Shown one piece after another: positions 44,201-44,277 of a DNA stretch of 44,277 nucleotides. Source of the stretch: Clostridiales bacterium (lineage in GTDB: Bacteria > Bacillota > Clostridia > Christensenellales > Pumilibacteraceae); NCBI GenBank assembly GCA_029070965.1, contig JAIEBI010000030.1, forward strand, positions 1 through 44,277, read 5' to 3'. A model generated the notes under the pieces. The model searched no databases, was not told where the DNA came from, and saw nothing but the letters and a program-made list of their open reading frames with translations. Made by a program: the position numbers and the translations under genes. Position 1 is the first letter of the stretch. Each line of letters starts with the position of its first letter.

Positions 44201-44277
44201 TTACTTTTTATCGAGCGCTTCGAGTTCGGCATACAACTCGCGCACTCTTTCGCGCGCTTTGTCTATAAGCTCGGAAA
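44201..44277 (-). CDS. C-terminal end of an unidentified protein (5' end cut by window edge)
   Basis: The final 24 codons before TAA at 44201-44203 read as a charged amphipathic helix (IDKARERVRELYAELEALDKK). Terminator 11 bases after the stop supports a real gene. Too little is visible to name a family. Confidence 0.6.
   Translation of the reverse strand, partial: SELIDKARERVRELYAELEALDKK

Overview
The window looks like a chromosomal segment of an anaerobic, endospore-forming Firmicute of the Clostridia type. The evidence is a gerA-type germinant receptor operon, pyruvate:ferredoxin oxidoreductase, class II aldolase, HPr kinase, WhiA, GatCA and strong AGGAGG-type ribosome binding sites. The base composition is moderate. 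I cannot name a genus. The DNA is densely coding, with no gap between genes longer than about 205 bases. I see no transposase gene, prophage, CRISPR array or restriction system.

Layout. 1-5.7 kb (minus): rpsU (cut by the edge), the germination operon gerA-gerB-gerC, and gatC-gatA. 5.8-9.4 kb (plus): nifJ. 9.5-14.0 kb (minus): a padR-DUF1700-DUF4097 operon, a zinc-ribbon protein and a CotH-kinase lipoprotein. 14.1-19.0 kb: a small membrane protein (+), gap (-), a YcxB-like protein and an M29 aminopeptidase (-), fba (+), and a lipoprotein (-). 19.0-26.3 kb (minus): pfkA, then dnaE, whiA, a PHP hydrolase and murB, the last four forming one operon. 26.4-28.3 kb (plus): a degenerate Fic-fold protein and a diacylglycerol-kinase-like enzyme. 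28.3-40.7 kb (minus): a long operon reading dtd, queH, uvrC-HAD, hprK, aroF, aroA, aroC, pheA, aroE-aroK, aroQ, aminotransferase. 40.8-42.0 kb (plus): tRNA-Val(GAC), a GNAT acetyltransferase and a P-loop kinase. 42.0-44.3 kb (minus): a Sel1-repeat protein, a carboxymuconolactone decarboxylase-cupin fusion and the end of one more gene.

How the genes fit together. gap, fba, pfkA and nifJ cover central glycolysis through pyruvate to acetyl-CoA, each under its own sigma-A-like promoter. The aro cluster encodes nearly all of the chorismate and phenylalanine pathway; DHQ synthase (aroB) and tyrA are not here. dtd, queH, gatCA and tRNA-Val are translation-quality functions.

Most unusual points. (1) A protein with a recognisable Fic fold whose HPFxxGNGR active-site loop is destroyed. 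It is divergent from murB over a shared palindromic -35 box. (2) A set of genes whose predicted start site falls on or within a few bases of the ATG and which lack a ribosome binding site (leaderless candidates). A contrasting set of highly expressed genes has a stem-loop or palindrome near +1. (3) A 162-bp fold-back, MITE-like element inside the aro operon that supplies the aroA stop codon. (4) A perfect 20-bp inverted copy of the 3' end of the tRNA-Val gene just downstream of it. (5) In-frame UvrC-HAD and AroE-AroK fusions.
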